From Pseudomonadota bacterium (GTDB lineage: Bacteria; Pseudomonadota; Alphaproteobacteria; Rhodobacterales; Rhodobacteraceae), in assembly GCA_021845805.1 (NCBI GenBank), contig JAJZVD010000010.1, forward strand, positions 1-64,000: a stretch of DNA of 64,000 bases. The letters run 5' to 3'. The notes below the pieces were generated by a model that did no database searches, was not told where the DNA came from, and worked only from the letters and a program-made list of their open reading frames with translations. A program made the position numbers and the translations under genes. Below, piece by piece: positions 10,919 through 21,764 of this stretch. Within the stretch, counting starts at the first letter, position 1. Each line of letters starts with the position of its first letter.

Positions 10919-12184
10919 TCAATGCGATAAAAGCGAAGCAAAATAGTCATCCGCCCCGCGCGCCAGTTCGGCCCGCCATCCGGCCGCCCGCCCGGCGAGC
11001 GGCGCGGCGACCAGATCGCCCCCCCGCCAGACCGCCGGACCGGCCAGAAGACTTGCCCGCGGCAGGCCCGTCTCGCGCCAGCCGGGGCAGGCGCGCAATC
11101 CCGCCTCGCCCAGCGCCGCGACCCGCAGCCCGGCCAGATCGGCGCCCTCGGGCGGGAAAACCCGCCAGCGGCGGTCCCAGATCGCCGCAATCGCGGCCTC
11201 CTGCCTCTTGACGGCCTGATATTCCCGCCCGATCCGCAGCCCGTCGCCGCGCGCCTCCACCTGGCAGCCGTGCAGCGTGACGCTGCCGCCGTGCTCGGCC
11301 ACCTCCAGCGCCTGAACCAGCGTCGCATGGCGCGGGCGATATTCCGCCGAGGCCACCCAGGCCAGCGCATGTGACAGCAATCGGCGGCGGATTTCGCCGG
11401 GCAGCGCCGCCAGCCCCGGCCGCGCGATCCGCACGTCGCCCGCCTCGACCGAGGCAATCTGCCGCGCCGCCGCCAGCGCCGTCAGGTCCAGCGCCTCGCG
11501 CGCTTCGGCCAGCCGACGCGTGGTCTCGCGCAGCGCCTGGGCATCGAGGCCGAGCGGCTGCAACAGCCCCAACACCTGCCGTGCCTGCACGCGGGCGAAG
11601 CGCGGATTGGCGTTCGAGGGGTCGTCGACCCAGCCCAGCCGCCGCGCCGCCAGCCAGCGCCTCAGGTCATCGCGCGTCAGATCGAGCATCGGCCTGAGCC
11701 AGTCCACCCCCAGCGCGCGACGGCGCGGCGCCATGGCCGACAGCCCGTCCACCCCCGCCCCGCGCACCAGCCGCATCAGGAAGGTTTCGGCCTGGTCATC
11801 GGCGGTATGGCCCAGCGCCACCGCGCCCAGCCCGTTGGCCTGCGCCCAGTCCGCCAGCAACGCATAGCGCGCGCGCCGGGCCTGGTCCTGCAGGTTGCCG
11901 GTGCCGTCCCACCCGGTCAAGCGCCGGATGGCATGGGGCACGCCCAGCCCCTCGCAGACCTCGCCCACCATCGCCGCCTCGGCGCCGGCCGCGGGCCGCA
12001 GCCCGTGATCCACGGTCGCCGCGCGAAGGTCCACGCCGTGCCCGCGCGCCCAGTCGGACAGAAGGTGCAGCAGCGCCATGGAATCGCCGCCACCGGATAC
12101 GGCAACGCCCAACCGGGCGGGCCGGTCGGGCGTCAGAAGCGCGGCAAGGGCGCCAGAGATATCCGGGGGTGCGGCGTCGGTCAC
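10919..12184 (-). CDS. tilS: tRNA(Ile)-lysidine synthase
   Basis: LGVAVSGGGDSMALLHLL PP-loop (SGGxDS). GTG start overlaps the cpoB stop as GTGA. Confidence 0.93.
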   Translation of the reverse strand: MTDAAPPDISGALAALLTPDRPARLGVAVSGGGDSMALLHLLSDWARGHGVDLRAATVDHGLRPAAGAEAAMVGEVCEGLGVPHAIRRLTGWDGTGNLQDQARRARYALLADWAQANGLGAVALGHTADDQAETFLMRLVRGAGVDGLSAMAPRRRALGVDWLRPMLDLTRDDLRRWLAARRLGWVDDPSNANPRFARVQARQVLGLLQPLGLDAQALRETTRRLAEAREALDLTALAAARQIASVEAGDVRIARPGLAALPGEIRRRLLSHALAWVASAEYRPRHATLVQALEVAEHGGSVTLHGCQVEARGDGLRIGREYQAVKRQEAAIAAIWDRRWRVFPPEGADLAGLRVAALGEAGLRACPGWRETGLPRASLLAGPAVWRGGDLVAAPLAGRAAGWRAELARGADDYFASLLSH

Positions 12185-13116
12185 TGGCAACCAAGACCCT
12201 GCATCGCGGCCTTGGCATCCACGACAGCGGCGGCGTTCGGATAGCGCACGCCCACCTGCCCCAGCGTGGTGCAGGCATCCTGGGTCTGGCCCAGCTTGCC
12301 AAGGCTGATGCCCAGTTCGGTCAGCGCATCGGGGGCGCGCGGCCCCTTTGGGTAGCTGGAGAAACTGTCCAGATAGGCCCGGGCCGCGTTCGCCACGTCA
12401 CCCACCTTGGTCAGCGCCTGGCCACGGTAGAACAGGGCCTCTCCCGTCAGCGGGCCGCCGGTGTAGGTCTGGGCGAAGGTGGCGAAAAGGCTTGCCGCGT
12501 TGCGATAGTCGCCCCCGTCGAAGGCCTTCTTGGCGGTGTCGAAATCGGATTGTTCCGAAACGGCCAGTTCCGGCCCGCCGGACTGGCCGCCGGACTGGCC
12601 GCCGCCCGTGCCGTCGCCCGCAGCCGCCGCCCCGCCTGCCGCCGTCGCACCGCCAGCGGCAACCGCACCACCTGCCGCGGGGGCACCGCCACCTGCTGCG
12701 GCAGCGCCGCCGCCGGTCGGCGCCACGCCGCCCAGGGGCTTGGTCTTGGGCAGCTTGGTCGGGTCGCCGCCCTGTGCCTCGACCAGCCGGTATTCCAGAT
12801 CCCCGATCCGGTTGGTACCGTCGGAGACCACCACGTTGATGCGGTTCTGCAGTTGTTCGGTCTGGTCGGTCAGGCTGCGCAGTTCCGCCTCGATCGCATC
12901 AAGGCGGTCCTGCACCGAATTGCCCGCCGCAGGCTGCGTCGAGGATGCGCCGGTGCTGGCCAGTTCCTGCTTGAGGCCCAGAACCTGGGCCTTCACCTTC
13001 TGAAGGTCGGCCTGGATGTCGGCAAGCGTCTGCTTCCTGGCGTCACCGGCCGCGGCGCCCGCAAGCGCCGCCGCCAGAACCAGCCCCGCCGCCGCAGCTG
13101 TCAGGAACCGGCGCAT
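12181..13116 (-). CDS. cpoB: Tol-pal system protein CpoB/YbgF
   Basis: Signal peptide, N-terminal coiled coil, Gly/Ala-rich linker, C-terminal TPR (FDTAKKAFDGGDYRNAASLFATFAQTY); lies between pal and tilS. Confidence 0.92.
   Translation of the reverse strand: MRRFLTAAAAGLVLAAALAGAAAGDARKQTLADIQADLQKVKAQVLGLKQELASTGASSTQPAAGNSVQDRLDAIEAELRSLTDQTEQLQNRINVVVSDGTNRIGDLEYRLVEAQGGDPTKLPKTKPLGGVAPTGGGAAAAGGGAPAAGGAVAAGGATAAGGAAAAGDGTGGGQSGGQSGGPELAVSEQSDFDTAKKAFDGGDYRNAASLFATFAQTYTGGPLTGEALFYRGQALTKVGDVANAARAYLDSFSSYPKGPRAPDALTELGISLGKLGQTQDACTTLGQVGVRYPNAAAVVDAKAAMQGLGCQ
12580..12733. repeat. Low-complexity Gly/Ala/Ser-rich coding repeat in cpoB
   Basis: Encodes GGGAAAAGGGAPAAGGAVAAGGATAAGGAAAAGDGTGGGQSGGQSGG; includes an exact 12 bp tandem duplication ggactggccgcc at 12580-12603. 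Confidence 0.8.
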
Positions 13117-13126
13117 CCCCGCCTCC

Positions 13127-13657
13127 TCAGCTCTGGCCTTGCGACAGAACGGTCACGGCGCGGCGGTTCTGCGACCAGCAGCTTTCGTCGTCGCAGGTCG
13201 CGATCGGGCGTTCCTTGCCGTAGCTGATCGTCCGCATCCGGTTGGCCGCGACGCCATGGGCGCTCAGGAATTCCTGCACGGCCTGGGCCCGGCGGGCGCC
13301 CAGCGCGATGTTGTACTCGCGGGTGCCGCGCTCGTCCGAGTTGCCCTCGATCAGGATCGCGTATTCGCGGTTCTGGTTCAGCCACTGGGACTGGGTCAGC
13401 AGGATCTGCTGCGCTTCGGGCGTCAGGGTCGACTGGTCGACGAGGAAATGCACCGTGTTGCCGACAGCCTGATTGAAATAGGCGATCGAACGGGGGTTCG
13501 ACGCATCGCCAAGGCCCGCGCTGGAAATCCCGCCGGCACCGTTCGCGCCGTTCGCGCCATAGCCGTCGGCGCCGCCGTGGCCATAGCGGTTGGGGTTGTT
13601 ACAGGCCGCCAGGCCCAGCACCGCCACCAGAAGAAGCGCCTTGTTCAGGTGCATCAT
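13127..13657 (-). CDS. pal: Peptidoglycan-associated lipoprotein Pal
   Basis: Lipobox LAAC, OmpA-like domain ILIEGNSDERGTREYNIALGARRA. Confidence 0.96.
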   Translation of the reverse strand: MMHLNKALLLVAVLGLAACNNPNRYGHGGADGYGANGANGAGGISSAGLGDASNPRSIAYFNQAVGNTVHFLVDQSTLTPEAQQILLTQSQWLNQNREYAILIEGNSDERGTREYNIALGARRAQAVQEFLSAHGVAANRMRTISYGKERPIATCDDESCWSQNRRAVTVLSQGQS

Positions 13658-13736
13658 GACTTCATCCCTTTGTGTTCCGGACCCGTTCGGGTCACCATAT
13701 CATGTTTCGGCGTCTGTGTAAGCGGGGGCAGCGGCC

Positions 13737-15071
13737 TTACGGCAGCAGCGGCCCCCAGGAAGCGTCGGATGCCCCGCCGTCAGTGGGCACCCGTTTCAGG
13801 TTCCGGCCGGAGATGTCGACCGTGTAAAGCTGCGGCAAGGTATCGCCGCCGGGGGCTTCGCGCGTGAACATGATCACCCGCCCATTCGGCGCCCAGGTCG
13901 GGCCCTCGTCAAGGAACGACGCGGTGAGCAGGCGCTCCTCGCTGCCGTCGGTCTTCATCACGCCGATGTAGAAGCGCCCGTCGTTCTGCTTGGTAAAGGC
14001 GATCAGGTCGCCGCGGGGCGACCAGACCGGGGTCGCATAACGGCCCGCCCCGAACGAGATCCGCTGCGCCTCGCCGCCCGAGGCGGGCATGACATAGATC
14101 TGCTGCTCGCCCGAGCGGTCGCTTTCGAACACGATCTTCGAGCCGTCGGGCGAGAAGCTGGGCGCCGTGTCGATGGACGGCGAGTTGGTCAGCCGGGTCG
14201 AGGTGCCGGTGGACAGGTCCATGACGTAAAGGTCGGTGTTGCCGCCGGTTTCCAGCGAATAGACCGCCCGGCTGCCATCCGGCGAGAAGCGCGGCGCGAA
14301 GGTCATGGTGCCCGAAGTGTCATCCAGCCTGCGGCTTTGCAGCGTGGCCAGATCCATCAGGTAGATGTGCGGGAAGCCCGAGACATAGCTGACGTAGATG
14401 ATGCTGCGCCCGTCCTTCGAGAAGCGCGGCGCCAGCACGATCGACTTGTTGTCGGTCAGGTAGGTGTTGTTGGCCCCGTCATAGTCCATCATCCCGATGC
14501 GCATCTGGCGCTGCGCCTTGGGGCCGGTTTCCTGCACATAGACCACGCGGCTGTCGAAATAGCCGCCCTCACCGGTGATCCGGCTGTAGACGGCATCCGC
14601 CACCTTGTGCCCCATCCGCCGCCACGACGACAGCGGGCCTGCGAATTGCAGCCCCTCGCCCAGCGGCTGGCCCGAGAACACGTCGAACAGGCGGAACTTC
14701 ACCACCACCTTGTCGCCCTGCACCGAAACCGCCCCGGTGATCAGCGCCTGCGCGTTGATCGCCTTCCAGTCGGCATACTGGATCGGAGCATCGAAGCTGG
14801 TGACCTTGCTGATGAAGGCCGATGCGGGGATCTGCCGGAACAGCCCGGTGCCCGACAGGTCGTCGGCGATCACCTGGGTGATGTCGGCGGCGGGCTTGGC
14901 CGCGGCGGCGTTGCCCGCGATGAAGCCAGGCAGCGCATAGGGCATCGGTTCGATCACCCCCTGGGTCAGTTCCAGCTTCAGCGGCGCGGCCTGCGCCTGG
15001 GGGGCAGACACGGCAACCGGTCCCGCGAGGGCCAGGGCCAGGGCGATGGCGAGGGGACGGGAGAATGTCAT
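13737..15071 (-). CDS. tolB: Tol-Pal system protein TolB
   Basis: WD40-like repeats ([23 protein letters not shown]). ATG overlaps the tolA stop (ATGA). Confidence 0.97.
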   Translation of the reverse strand: MTFSRPLAIALALALAGPVAVSAPQAQAAPLKLELTQGVIEPMPYALPGFIAGNAAAAKPAADITQVIADDLSGTGLFRQIPASAFISKVTSFDAPIQYADWKAINAQALITGAVSVQGDKVVVKFRLFDVFSGQPLGEGLQFAGPLSSWRRMGHKVADAVYSRITGEGGYFDSRVVYVQETGPKAQRQMRIGMMDYDGANNTYLTDNKSIVLAPRFSKDGRSIIYVSYVSGFPHIYLMDLATLQSRRLDDTSGTMTFAPRFSPDGSRAVYSLETGGNTDLYVMDLSTGTSTRLTNSPSIDTAPSFSPDGSKIVFESDRSGEQQIYVMPASGGEAQRISFGAGRYATPVWSPRGDLIAFTKQNDGRFYIGVMKTDGSEERLLTASFLDEGPTWAPNGRVIMFTREAPGGDTLPQLYTVDISGRNLKRVPTDGGASDASWGPLLP

Positions 15072-16330
15072 TTGAGCCTCATTCCGTCAGGGTTGAAGAC
15101 CATTTGGATGTCCTTCCACTGCTCGTACTTGTCGGGCGGAAGGTTAAAGCCGTTCTGGCTGCCGCGCACGATGGCCCGGCGGGCATTTTCAAAGGCCACC
15201 TGGACCGCGGTGTCGCTGCCGCCGGACGAGGAGACCATCTTGATCGAGGGATAGATCACCGATCCGTCAGGGTTCAGCGAAAACTCCACCGTCACCGTCA
15301 CATTGGCCGAGGCCGAGCCCGGGTCCACGATCCAGGTGCGTTGCAGCGCCGACAGAAGCCCGCTGGTGTCGCCCGAGGTCAGCGGCGGGCCGCTGGCGGC
15401 CTTGCCCTTGCCCTGGGCCGCGGTGCCGCCGCCGGTATCGCCCGCCGCGGCGGCGGCCAGCGCCGCGGCCATGCCGCCGGCCGTGCCCTCTTTCGAAGGC
15501 TTGGCGGGCTTGGCCGCATCTGCCTTCGCCGCATCCGTCTTAGCGGCGGGCTTGCCCTTGTCGCTGCTGGTGGCGCTGTCGGCGGCGGCCGCGGCCAGCG
15601 CGCCTGCCGTTGCGGTGCTGTCGGCGGCGGGCAAGGGCGGGCGCGGCTTCGGAACCGGGCTCGTCTTGGGCGCGGCCTGCGTCGCGCCGTTGTCGGCGGC
15701 GTCGGGGGCGCGGGTTTCCGGCGTGATCTGGGTGGCCGCTTCCTTCGGCGCGGTCGCCTCTTTCGGCGGCTGCGGCTTGGCGGGGGCGGCCTTGGCGTCC
15801 TTGCTGACCTCCTGCTGCACCTTGTCAGCCACCTTCGCGTCTGGCGCGGGGGTCGGCGCGGGCGTCGGCGCGACGCGCGGCGCGGGTTTCGGCGGCGGCG
15901 CGGGCGGCGTGGGTTCCGGGGCGGGCTCGACCGCCTTGGGCGGGGTCGGCGGCGGCGGCGGCGGAACCGGCTCGGGCTTCACCGGCGCGGGCACCTTCTT
16001 GGGCACGTCGGGCTTGGCATCGGGCTTCGGCTGCGGCGGTGTCGGCTTTGGCGCGGGTGCAGGCTTGGCCGGTGCAGGTTCAGGCTTCGGCGCGGGGGCG
16101 GGCGCGGTGTCCTGGGTGTCGGCCTTCGGCGCCGCCACATCGGTCTGCGGCATCGCGGGCGGGGCCGAAGCGGCCGCCGCCATCTGGTCCAGTTGCTTGC
16201 TGCTGAGCAGGGTCACGTCCGCCGTCTGGATCGGCGGCGCGTCATTGGGGCTTGTCAGCAGCCCCCCGAACAGGAGCCACAGGATCAGGCCCGCGTGCCC
16301 GATGCCGGAGATGACGGTACCTGTCCGCAT
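15068..16330 (-). CDS. tolA: TolA-like cell envelope protein (Pro/Ala/Lys-rich)
   Basis: N-terminal TM, long P/A/K-rich linker, C-terminal TonB/TolA-like domain ([45 protein letters not shown]); lies between tolR and tolB. Confidence 0.88.
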   Translation of the reverse strand: MRTGTVISGIGHAGLILWLLFGGLLTSPNDAPPIQTADVTLLSSKQLDQMAAAASAPPAMPQTDVAAPKADTQDTAPAPAPKPEPAPAKPAPAPKPTPPQPKPDAKPDVPKKVPAPVKPEPVPPPPPPTPPKAVEPAPEPTPPAPPPKPAPRVAPTPAPTPAPDAKVADKVQQEVSKDAKAAPAKPQPPKEATAPKEAATQITPETRAPDAADNGATQAAPKTSPVPKPRPPLPAADSTATAGALAAAAADSATSSDKGKPAAKTDAAKADAAKPAKPSKEGTAGGMAAALAAAAAGDTGGGTAAQGKGKAASGPPLTSGDTSGLLSALQRTWIVDPGSASANVTVTVEFSLNPDGSVIYPSIKMVSSSGGSDTAVQVAFENARRAIVRGSQNGFNLPPDKYEQWKDIQMVFNPDGMRLK

Positions 16331-16342
16331 CCTGGGGCCTGC

Positions 16343-16816
16343 CTAGCCGCCCGAGCCGTTGAGCTTCGGCCCGTCGGGATCGGTGACAAGACCGATGTCA
16401 CGGAAGCCGCCCGCGTTCAGCGCACCCATCACCTGTGCCACCCTGGCATAGGGAATGGACCCATCGGCGCGCAGATAGACCTTCTTGTCGGTCCGCTCGG
16501 CGGCGACGGCCTGCAACTTGGGGATCAGGTCGTTGGGGTTGATCTCGGTCTTCTGGATCAGCACCTTGCCATCGGGGGCGAGCGTGATCGTCAGCGGCTC
16601 TTCCTTCTCGGTCGGAAGCGCGGTCGCCGCGGTCTTGGGAAGCTGGATCGGCACGCCCACCGTCATCAGCGGCGCGGCCACCATGAAGATGATCAGAAGC
16701 ACCAGCATCACGTCCACGAAGGGCGTGATGTTGATCTCGGACATGGCCCGCGCCCGGCCCCGCCGACGCCCTCGGCGGCCCCCGCCGCCGCCTTTCTGAA
16801 CGACCCCCGCCCCCAT
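16343..16816 (-). CDS. tolR: Protein TolR (ExbD/TolR family)
   Basis: AMSEINITPFVDVMLVLLIIFMVAAPLMTVGVPIQLPKT. Confidence 0.95.
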   Translation of the reverse strand: MGAGVVQKGGGGGRRGRRRGRARAMSEINITPFVDVMLVLLIIFMVAAPLMTVGVPIQLPKTAATALPTEKEEPLTITLAPDGKVLIQKTEINPNDLIPKLQAVAAERTDKKVYLRADGSIPYARVAQVMGALNAGGFRDIGLVTDPDGPKLNGSGG

Positions 16817-16819
16817 GAC

Positions 16820-17515
16820 TCAGGCGTCCAGCTGGCGCGAAAGGATCGTGGCAAACTCGTCGGCGAAGGCTTCGTAGCCGCCGACCACACGGTCGCTGTC
16901 GGCCGACAGCTTGTTGTAGAAGATCACCGCCGGAATGGCCGCGATCAGGCCCAGCGCGGTGGCCAGAAGCGCCTCGGCGATACCGGGGGCCACCACGGCC
17001 AGGTTGGTGTTCTGGCTGATCGCGATTTCCTCGAACGAATGCTTGATGCCCCAGACCGTGCCGAACAGCCCGATGAACGGGGCGGTCGCCCCCACGGTGG
17101 CCAGGAACGACAGGCCGGAGTTCAGCTCTTCGGATTCCTTGGCGATCGCCACGTCCATGGACCGGTCGATCCGGGCCTGTGCCCCCGCGATCAGCCCGCC
17201 GTCCTGCCGGTGGCTGCGGCGCCATTCCAGCATCCCGGCCGCAAAGATCTTCTCGCTTGCGCCATCGGGCTGGCTGCCGATCTTCTCGAACAGCTCGTCA
17301 AGCGGCTCGCCCGACCAGAAGGCCCGGTCGAAGATGTCCGCCTCGGCCCGCGCGCGGCGGTACAGGATGTGTTTCTGGATGATGATCGCCCACGACCAGA
17401 AAGAGGCGATGATCAGCAGGATCATCACCGCCTTAGCCGCGATCGTGGCCCGCGCAAAGAGCGCGAGCATCGAAAAGTCGAGCGCTTGCGCGTTCGCAAG
17501 TGTCGTCGTGTCCAT
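16820..17515 (-). CDS. tolQ: Protein TolQ (MotA/TolQ/ExbB family)
   Basis: FLATVGATAPFIGLFGTVWGIKHSFEEIA ... GIAEALLATALGLIAAIPAVIFYN. Confidence 0.96.
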   Translation of the reverse strand: MDTTTLANAQALDFSMLALFARATIAAKAVMILLIIASFWSWAIIIQKHILYRRARAEADIFDRAFWSGEPLDELFEKIGSQPDGASEKIFAAGMLEWRRSHRQDGGLIAGAQARIDRSMDVAIAKESEELNSGLSFLATVGATAPFIGLFGTVWGIKHSFEEIAISQNTNLAVVAPGIAEALLATALGLIAAIPAVIFYNKLSADSDRVVGGYEAFADEFATILSRQLDA

Positions 17516-17568
17516 GATGCCTGCTCGTTCGTAATCGGCCGCTCTTACGGCGCCGTCGGTTACCACTG

Positions 17569-17598
17569 ATTCTATCTGTGTTTTAGGGTAAAAGCCAA
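17569..17598 (-). promoter_or_regulatory. Candidate sigma70-type promoter for tolQ
   Basis: Minus strand TTGGCT-N18-TAGAAT in an AT-richer patch upstream of tolQ. Confidence 0.4.
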
Positions 17599-17618
17599 CA
17601 CATGCGTGTGACCCTGCC

Positions 17619-18020
17619 CTACCGCTGCTGCATGGCCGCCATGATCTGGCGAAGATTCGCCGGTAGCCTTGTCGCCCCCTGCGGCCCAAGGGCCACCAGC
17701 GTGACGGTGGCACGGAACAGGACCTGCGCGCCGCGCCGCACCTCCTGCGCCAGAACCAGCCGCGCGCCGCCGATCTCGACCAGATCGGTCGTGGCCTCCA
17801 GCAGGTCGTCGAACCGGGCGGGGGCCAGGTAATCCGCCTCGACCCGGCGGACGGCGAAAACGATCCCCTCGTCCTCTCGCAGCCGGGTCTGGTCTATCCC
17901 GAGGCTGCGCACCCACTCGCTGCGGGCGCGTTCGATGAACTTCAGGTAATTGGCGTAATAGACGATCCCGGCCAGGTCGGTGTCTTCGTAATAGACGCGC
18001 AGGGTGATGCTGTGGCTCAT
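17619..18020 (-). CDS. ybgC: Tol-pal system-associated acyl-CoA thioesterase YbgC
   Basis: MSHSITLRVYYEDTDLAGIVYYANYLKFIERARSEW hot-dog thioesterase signature; adjacent to tolQ. Confidence 0.96.
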   Translation of the reverse strand: MSHSITLRVYYEDTDLAGIVYYANYLKFIERARSEWVRSLGIDQTRLREDEGIVFAVRRVEADYLAPARFDDLLEATTDLVEIGGARLVLAQEVRRGAQVLFRATVTLVALGPQGATRLPANLRQIMAAMQQR

Positions 18021-18137
18021 GGCGCCCTCCTCGGGTGGGCGCTGGTTACGGCGGATCGGCGCGGAAGGGAAGCGGCTGCGCTTGCGCCGGGGGACGCGGC
18101 ATCCCACATGCCACTCGGTCCACTGACGGAGCCCCCG

Positions 18138-18605
18138 ATGCGCCCCCTGATCGCCGCCGCCTGCCTTTCCGCCGCCTGCCTTGCACCGGCCCTGCCCGTG
18201 GCCGCCCATGCCGAAGAGGTCGGCCGGGTGGGGGTGGACATCGTTGGCAACGACATCGTCGTCGATGCCTTCGCCGATCCGCTGGTGCCCGGCGTCATCT
18301 GCCATGTCGCCTATTTCAAGCGCTGGCTCTATGACCGGCTGAGCCAGGGCAACTGGTTCGAGGACCCGTCCTATTCGGCGGTCGACTGTACCGCAAGCGG
18401 GCCGGTGACGGTCGGGGCCAACGTGCCTGACGGCAAGGGCGGGCAGGATGTCTTTGCCGAACGGCAGTCGCTGATCTGGAAGCGGCTGAAGGTCACCCGG
18501 ATCGTGGATCGCAAGAACCACGCGCTGATCTATCTGGCCCACAGCACGCAGGTGACCCAAGGGTCCGGCAAGATGTCGATGTCGGTCATTCCGATCGCGA
18601 ACTGA
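18138..18605 (+). CDS. creA: CreA family protein
   Basis: Signal peptide, then EEVGRVGVDIVGNDIVVDAFADPLVPGVICHVAYFKRW...WEDPSYSAVDC-like CreA pattern. Confidence 0.88.
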   Translation: MRPLIAAACLSAACLAPALPVAAHAEEVGRVGVDIVGNDIVVDAFADPLVPGVICHVAYFKRWLYDRLSQGNWFEDPSYSAVDCTASGPVTVGANVPDGKGGQDVFAERQSLIWKRLKVTRIVDRKNHALIYLAHSTQVTQGSGKMSMSVIPIAN

Positions 18606-19218
18606 CCGCGAGCCGCGCCGCCAGCCGCAGCGCGTGGCTTGCATCCCCGGCATTGGCGGGCATGACCGGATCATAGGCCGCGCGGATCACCTGCGCCACG
18701 TCCGGGCGCAGGATGATGTGGCCCCCGGCCTCGGCCAGAAGCGCACCATCGGCAAGGGCCGCATCCGACCACAGCAGGATCACCTGCGCCGCCTGCGCCA
18801 GCGCCACCACCTCGGCCGGGGTGGCAGACAGATGGTCGTCCATGCGCAGGAACACGAAGGCCGCCCGGATCGCCCCCGCGGCATCGAAGCGGAACAGGCG
18901 GTACTGGTTCGCCCCCGCCGTCTCCAGCCGCGCGACCAGCGGGTGCAGTTCGGGGATCAGACGGTCGAGGTTCGGCACCCCGGTCAGGTCTGACCAACTG
19001 CGGCAGAAGAAGACCATCAGGTTCGCGCCCAGCTCGGGGTCGGTTTCGGCCATCCGGTGCTCGGCCAGCGCCACCACCGCCTCCAGCGCGCCCTTGACGG
19101 TGGCCAGCGTGCGGTCCTCGACACCGAAGACCACCGGCACGATGGGCCGCCCCCAGCGCGCAAACAGATAGCTGCCGTCGGCCCGGGTAAAGAGCGCCTT
19201 CACCTGCTCTGGGGTCAT
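18586..19218 (-). CDS. Conserved hypothetical protein
   Basis: ORF MTPEQVKALFTRADGSYLFARWGRPIVPVVFGVEDRTLATVKGALEAVV; overlaps creA tail-to-tail by 20 bp; no family recognised. Confidence 0.7.
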   Translation of the reverse strand: MTPEQVKALFTRADGSYLFARWGRPIVPVVFGVEDRTLATVKGALEAVVALAEHRMAETDPELGANLMVFFCRSWSDLTGVPNLDRLIPELHPLVARLETAGANQYRLFRFDAAGAIRAAFVFLRMDDHLSATPAEVVALAQAAQVILLWSDAALADGALLAEAGGHIILRPDVAQVIRAAYDPVMPANAGDASHALRLAARLAVSSRSE

Positions 19219-19311
19219 CGCGGGGTCCTGCCGTGAGCTGTCACGCTGGCGCACCTAAAGCGCCATCCGCGCCGAAACAAGCCCCGACAGCGCCCCCCGC
19301 GCCCGCCCCGG

Positions 19312-20337
19312 TCAGTTCCCGAAGAGGTCGGTCTGCCCCGCCCCCTTCGGCGCCTCGAGCCCCAGATGGCGCCAGGCCTTCTGGGTCAGCATCCGCCCGC
19401 GCGGCGTGCGCTGGATCAGACCCTGTTGCAGCAGGAAGGGCTCGATCACCTCTTCGATGGCGTCGCGGCTTTCGCTGAGCGCCGCCGACAGCGTTTCCAC
19501 GCCCACCGGCCCGCCGCCGTAGTTTTCCGCGATCAGGGAAAGGTAGCGCCGGTCGGCGCCGTCAAGGCCCAGATGATCCACCCCCAGCCGGGTCAACGAG
19601 CGGTCGGCGATGGCACGGGTCAGCCGCCCGTCGCCTTCCACCAGCGCAAAATCCACCACCCGGCGCAAGAGCCGCCCGGCGATGCGCGGCGTGCCACGGG
19701 CGCGGCGCGCGATCTCGCGGCAGCCGTCCGGTTCCGCCGGCACGTTCAGAAGCCGGGCGCCGCGCGTCACGATCTCGTTCAACTCCTCGTCGGTGTAGAA
19801 GTTCAGCCGCGTGGGAATGCCGAAACGGTCGCGCAGCGGCGTGGTCAGCAGGCCCAGCCGCGTGGTCGCGCCGACCAGGGTGAAGGGTTGCAGGTCGATG
19901 CGCACCGTGCGCGCGGCCGGCCCCTCGCCGATCACCAGATCCAGCGCGAAATCCTCCATCGCGGGGTAGAGCACCTCTTCCACCACCGGGGACAGGCGAT
20001 GGATCTCGTCGATGAACAGAACGTCGCGCGGTTCCAGATTGGTCAGGATCGCCGCCAGATCGCCCGCCTTGGCCAGCACCGGCCCCGAGGTCATGCGGAA
20101 GCCCACGCCCAGTTCGCGCGCCATGATCTGCGCCAGCGTGGTCTTGCCCAGGCCGGGAGGGCCGTGGAACAGCGTGTGATCCATCGCCTCGCCGCGCATC
20201 CGGGCGCTGTCGATGAACACCCGCAGGTTGGCGCGGGCCTCGGCCTGGCCGATGAACTCCTCGAGCTTCTGGGGGCGCAGGGCGCGGTCGGAATCCTCGG
20301 GCAGAGGGTCGGGGCGCAGGGCGGGGTCGGGGGTCAT
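19312..20337 (-). CDS. ruvB: Holliday junction branch migration DNA helicase RuvB
   Basis: [66 protein letters not shown]. Confidence 0.98.
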   Translation of the reverse strand: MTPDPALRPDPLPEDSDRALRPQKLEEFIGQAEARANLRVFIDSARMRGEAMDHTLFHGPPGLGKTTLAQIMARELGVGFRMTSGPVLAKAGDLAAILTNLEPRDVLFIDEIHRLSPVVEEVLYPAMEDFALDLVIGEGPAARTVRIDLQPFTLVGATTRLGLLTTPLRDRFGIPTRLNFYTDEELNEIVTRGARLLNVPAEPDGCREIARRARGTPRIAGRLLRRVVDFALVEGDGRLTRAIADRSLTRLGVDHLGLDGADRRYLSLIAENYGGGPVGVETLSAALSESRDAIEEVIEPFLLQQGLIQRTPRGRMLTQKAWRHLGLEAPKGAGQTDLFGN

Positions 20338-20340
20338 GGC

Positions 20341-21027
20341 TTATCCCTTCGGCGCCAGCAGCTTCAGCGCGGCGCGGATCAGGGCGGCGGGCGCGGCCTC
20401 GGGCGCCTCGGCCGCGGCCTGGGCCACGGCCTGCGCGGCCTCGCCCTGTGCATAGCCCAGGTTGACAAGCGCCGACAGCGCATCGGCGGTGTGCCGGGCA
20501 CGGTCCATCGCCGGTTCAATCGGGGCCGGTGCCGCCTTGCCCCGCCGCTTCGGCGCCAGCGCCGGCGCCTCGCCCGCGGGCAGGGTGGCGGGCGCGGTGG
20601 CCAGCGTGCCGCCCATCGCCATCACCCCCGGCGCCTTCGCCTTCAGTTCCAGAACCACGCGCTGCGCGATCTTCGGCCCCACACCCGGCGCGGCCTTGAT
20701 CGCCGTCACGTCGCCCAGCGTGATCGCGCGGGCCACGCCTTCGGGCCCCAGCGTGCCGATGATGGCCAGCGCCGCCTTCACCCCCACGCCCTGCACGGTC
20801 ATCAGCAGGCGGTGCCATTCCTTCTCGATCAGGGTGGCAAAGCCGATCAGTTGCAACAGGTCTTCGCGCACGATCAGTTCGGTGTAAAGCGCCACCGCCT
20901 CGCCCGGCGCGGGCATCTGCGCCAGCGTGCGGTCCGACACATGCACGACATAACCGACGCCGCGCACGTCGATCAGCACATGATCGCCGCCCTTGTGGTC
21001 CAGCACGCCCGCGATCCGGCCGATCAT
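20341..21027 (-). CDS. ruvA: Holliday junction branch migration protein RuvA
   Basis: [34 protein letters not shown]; start overlaps the ruvC stop by 4 nt. Confidence 0.96.
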   Translation of the reverse strand: MIGRIAGVLDHKGGDHVLIDVRGVGYVVHVSDRTLAQMPAPGEAVALYTELIVREDLLQLIGFATLIEKEWHRLLMTVQGVGVKAALAIIGTLGPEGVARAITLGDVTAIKAAPGVGPKIAQRVVLELKAKAPGVMAMGGTLATAPATLPAGEAPALAPKRRGKAAPAPIEPAMDRARHTADALSALVNLGYAQGEAAQAVAQAAAEAPEAAPAALIRAALKLLAPKG

Positions 21028-21533
21028 CGCGCAGCCGCCCGCGCCAGCGCCGCCTGCAGGCGGCCGGCCGACTGCATGTGATGGGCATGGCAGATCGCCA
21101 CCGCCAGCGCATCGGCGGCGTCGGGGCCCGCGATCTCGACCCCCGGCAGGTGCAGCCGGACCATGTGGTCCACCTGAACCTTGGCGGCATGGCCCACGCC
21201 CACCACCGTCTTCTTCACCGCGTTGGGGGCATATTCGCCCACCTCAAGCCCCGCCTGCGCGGGCACCAGCAGCGCGATGCCGCGGGCCTGGCCCAGTTTC
21301 AGCGTGGCGACCCCGTCCTTGTTCACGAAGGTCAGTTCCACCGCGGCCGTGTCGGGCGAAAAGCGGCGCAGCACCTCGGTCAACTGGCCGTGCAGCGACA
21401 GCAGCCGCGGGGCAAGTTCGCCCGTCTCGGAATGGCAGATGCCGTTCGCGACATGCGTGAGTCGCGATCCCGCGACATCGATCACCCCCCAGCCGAGGTT
21501 CCGAAGCCCGGGGTCGATCCCCAATACCCGCAT
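21024..21533 (-). CDS. ruvC: Crossover junction endodeoxyribonuclease RuvC
   Basis: [20 protein letters not shown] ... [23 protein letters not shown] ... [16 protein letters not shown]. Confidence 0.96.
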   Translation of the reverse strand: MRVLGIDPGLRNLGWGVIDVAGSRLTHVANGICHSETGELAPRLLSLHGQLTEVLRRFSPDTAAVELTFVNKDGVATLKLGQARGIALLVPAQAGLEVGEYAPNAVKKTVVGVGHAAKVQVDHMVRLHLPGVEIAGPDAADALAVAICHAHHMQSAGRLQAALARAAAR

Positions 21534-21764
21534 TCCGCCGCCTGCCCTGTTGCTTTTCTGCTGCACTAGCACGAAAAGCGAACATCCGCCAGCGGGAATG
21601 CCGCAGGGGGCGCCGACACCGGCCCCGGGACCCTTTGTCACAATCCGGCCACAATCGCCCCTTTGCAGGTGCAGAAAGCGGCTTCCGGCATCCAAAAGCG
21701 ACACGCCGATCACGGTGTGGATATGTTCGTTTCACCCTTGTTTCATTGGCCGAAACCCATGCGC

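Noticed and set aside
12155-12180. GATATCCGGGGGTGCGGCG near the tilS start resembling the ATATCC-GGGGGTGCGG part of the hairpin repeat
   Set aside because: No hairpin and no flanking match; it encodes the plausible tilS N-terminus, so treated as a chance similarity.
13680-13693. Small hairpin GACCC-GTTC-GGGTC upstream of pal
   Set aside because: Short 5 bp stem in a GC-rich context; not enough to call a regulatory element.
15068-16330. Pro/Ala/Lys repeats in tolA as a novel repeat protein
   Set aside because: The position between tolR and tolB and the C-terminal domain fit TolA; such linkers are normal for TolA.
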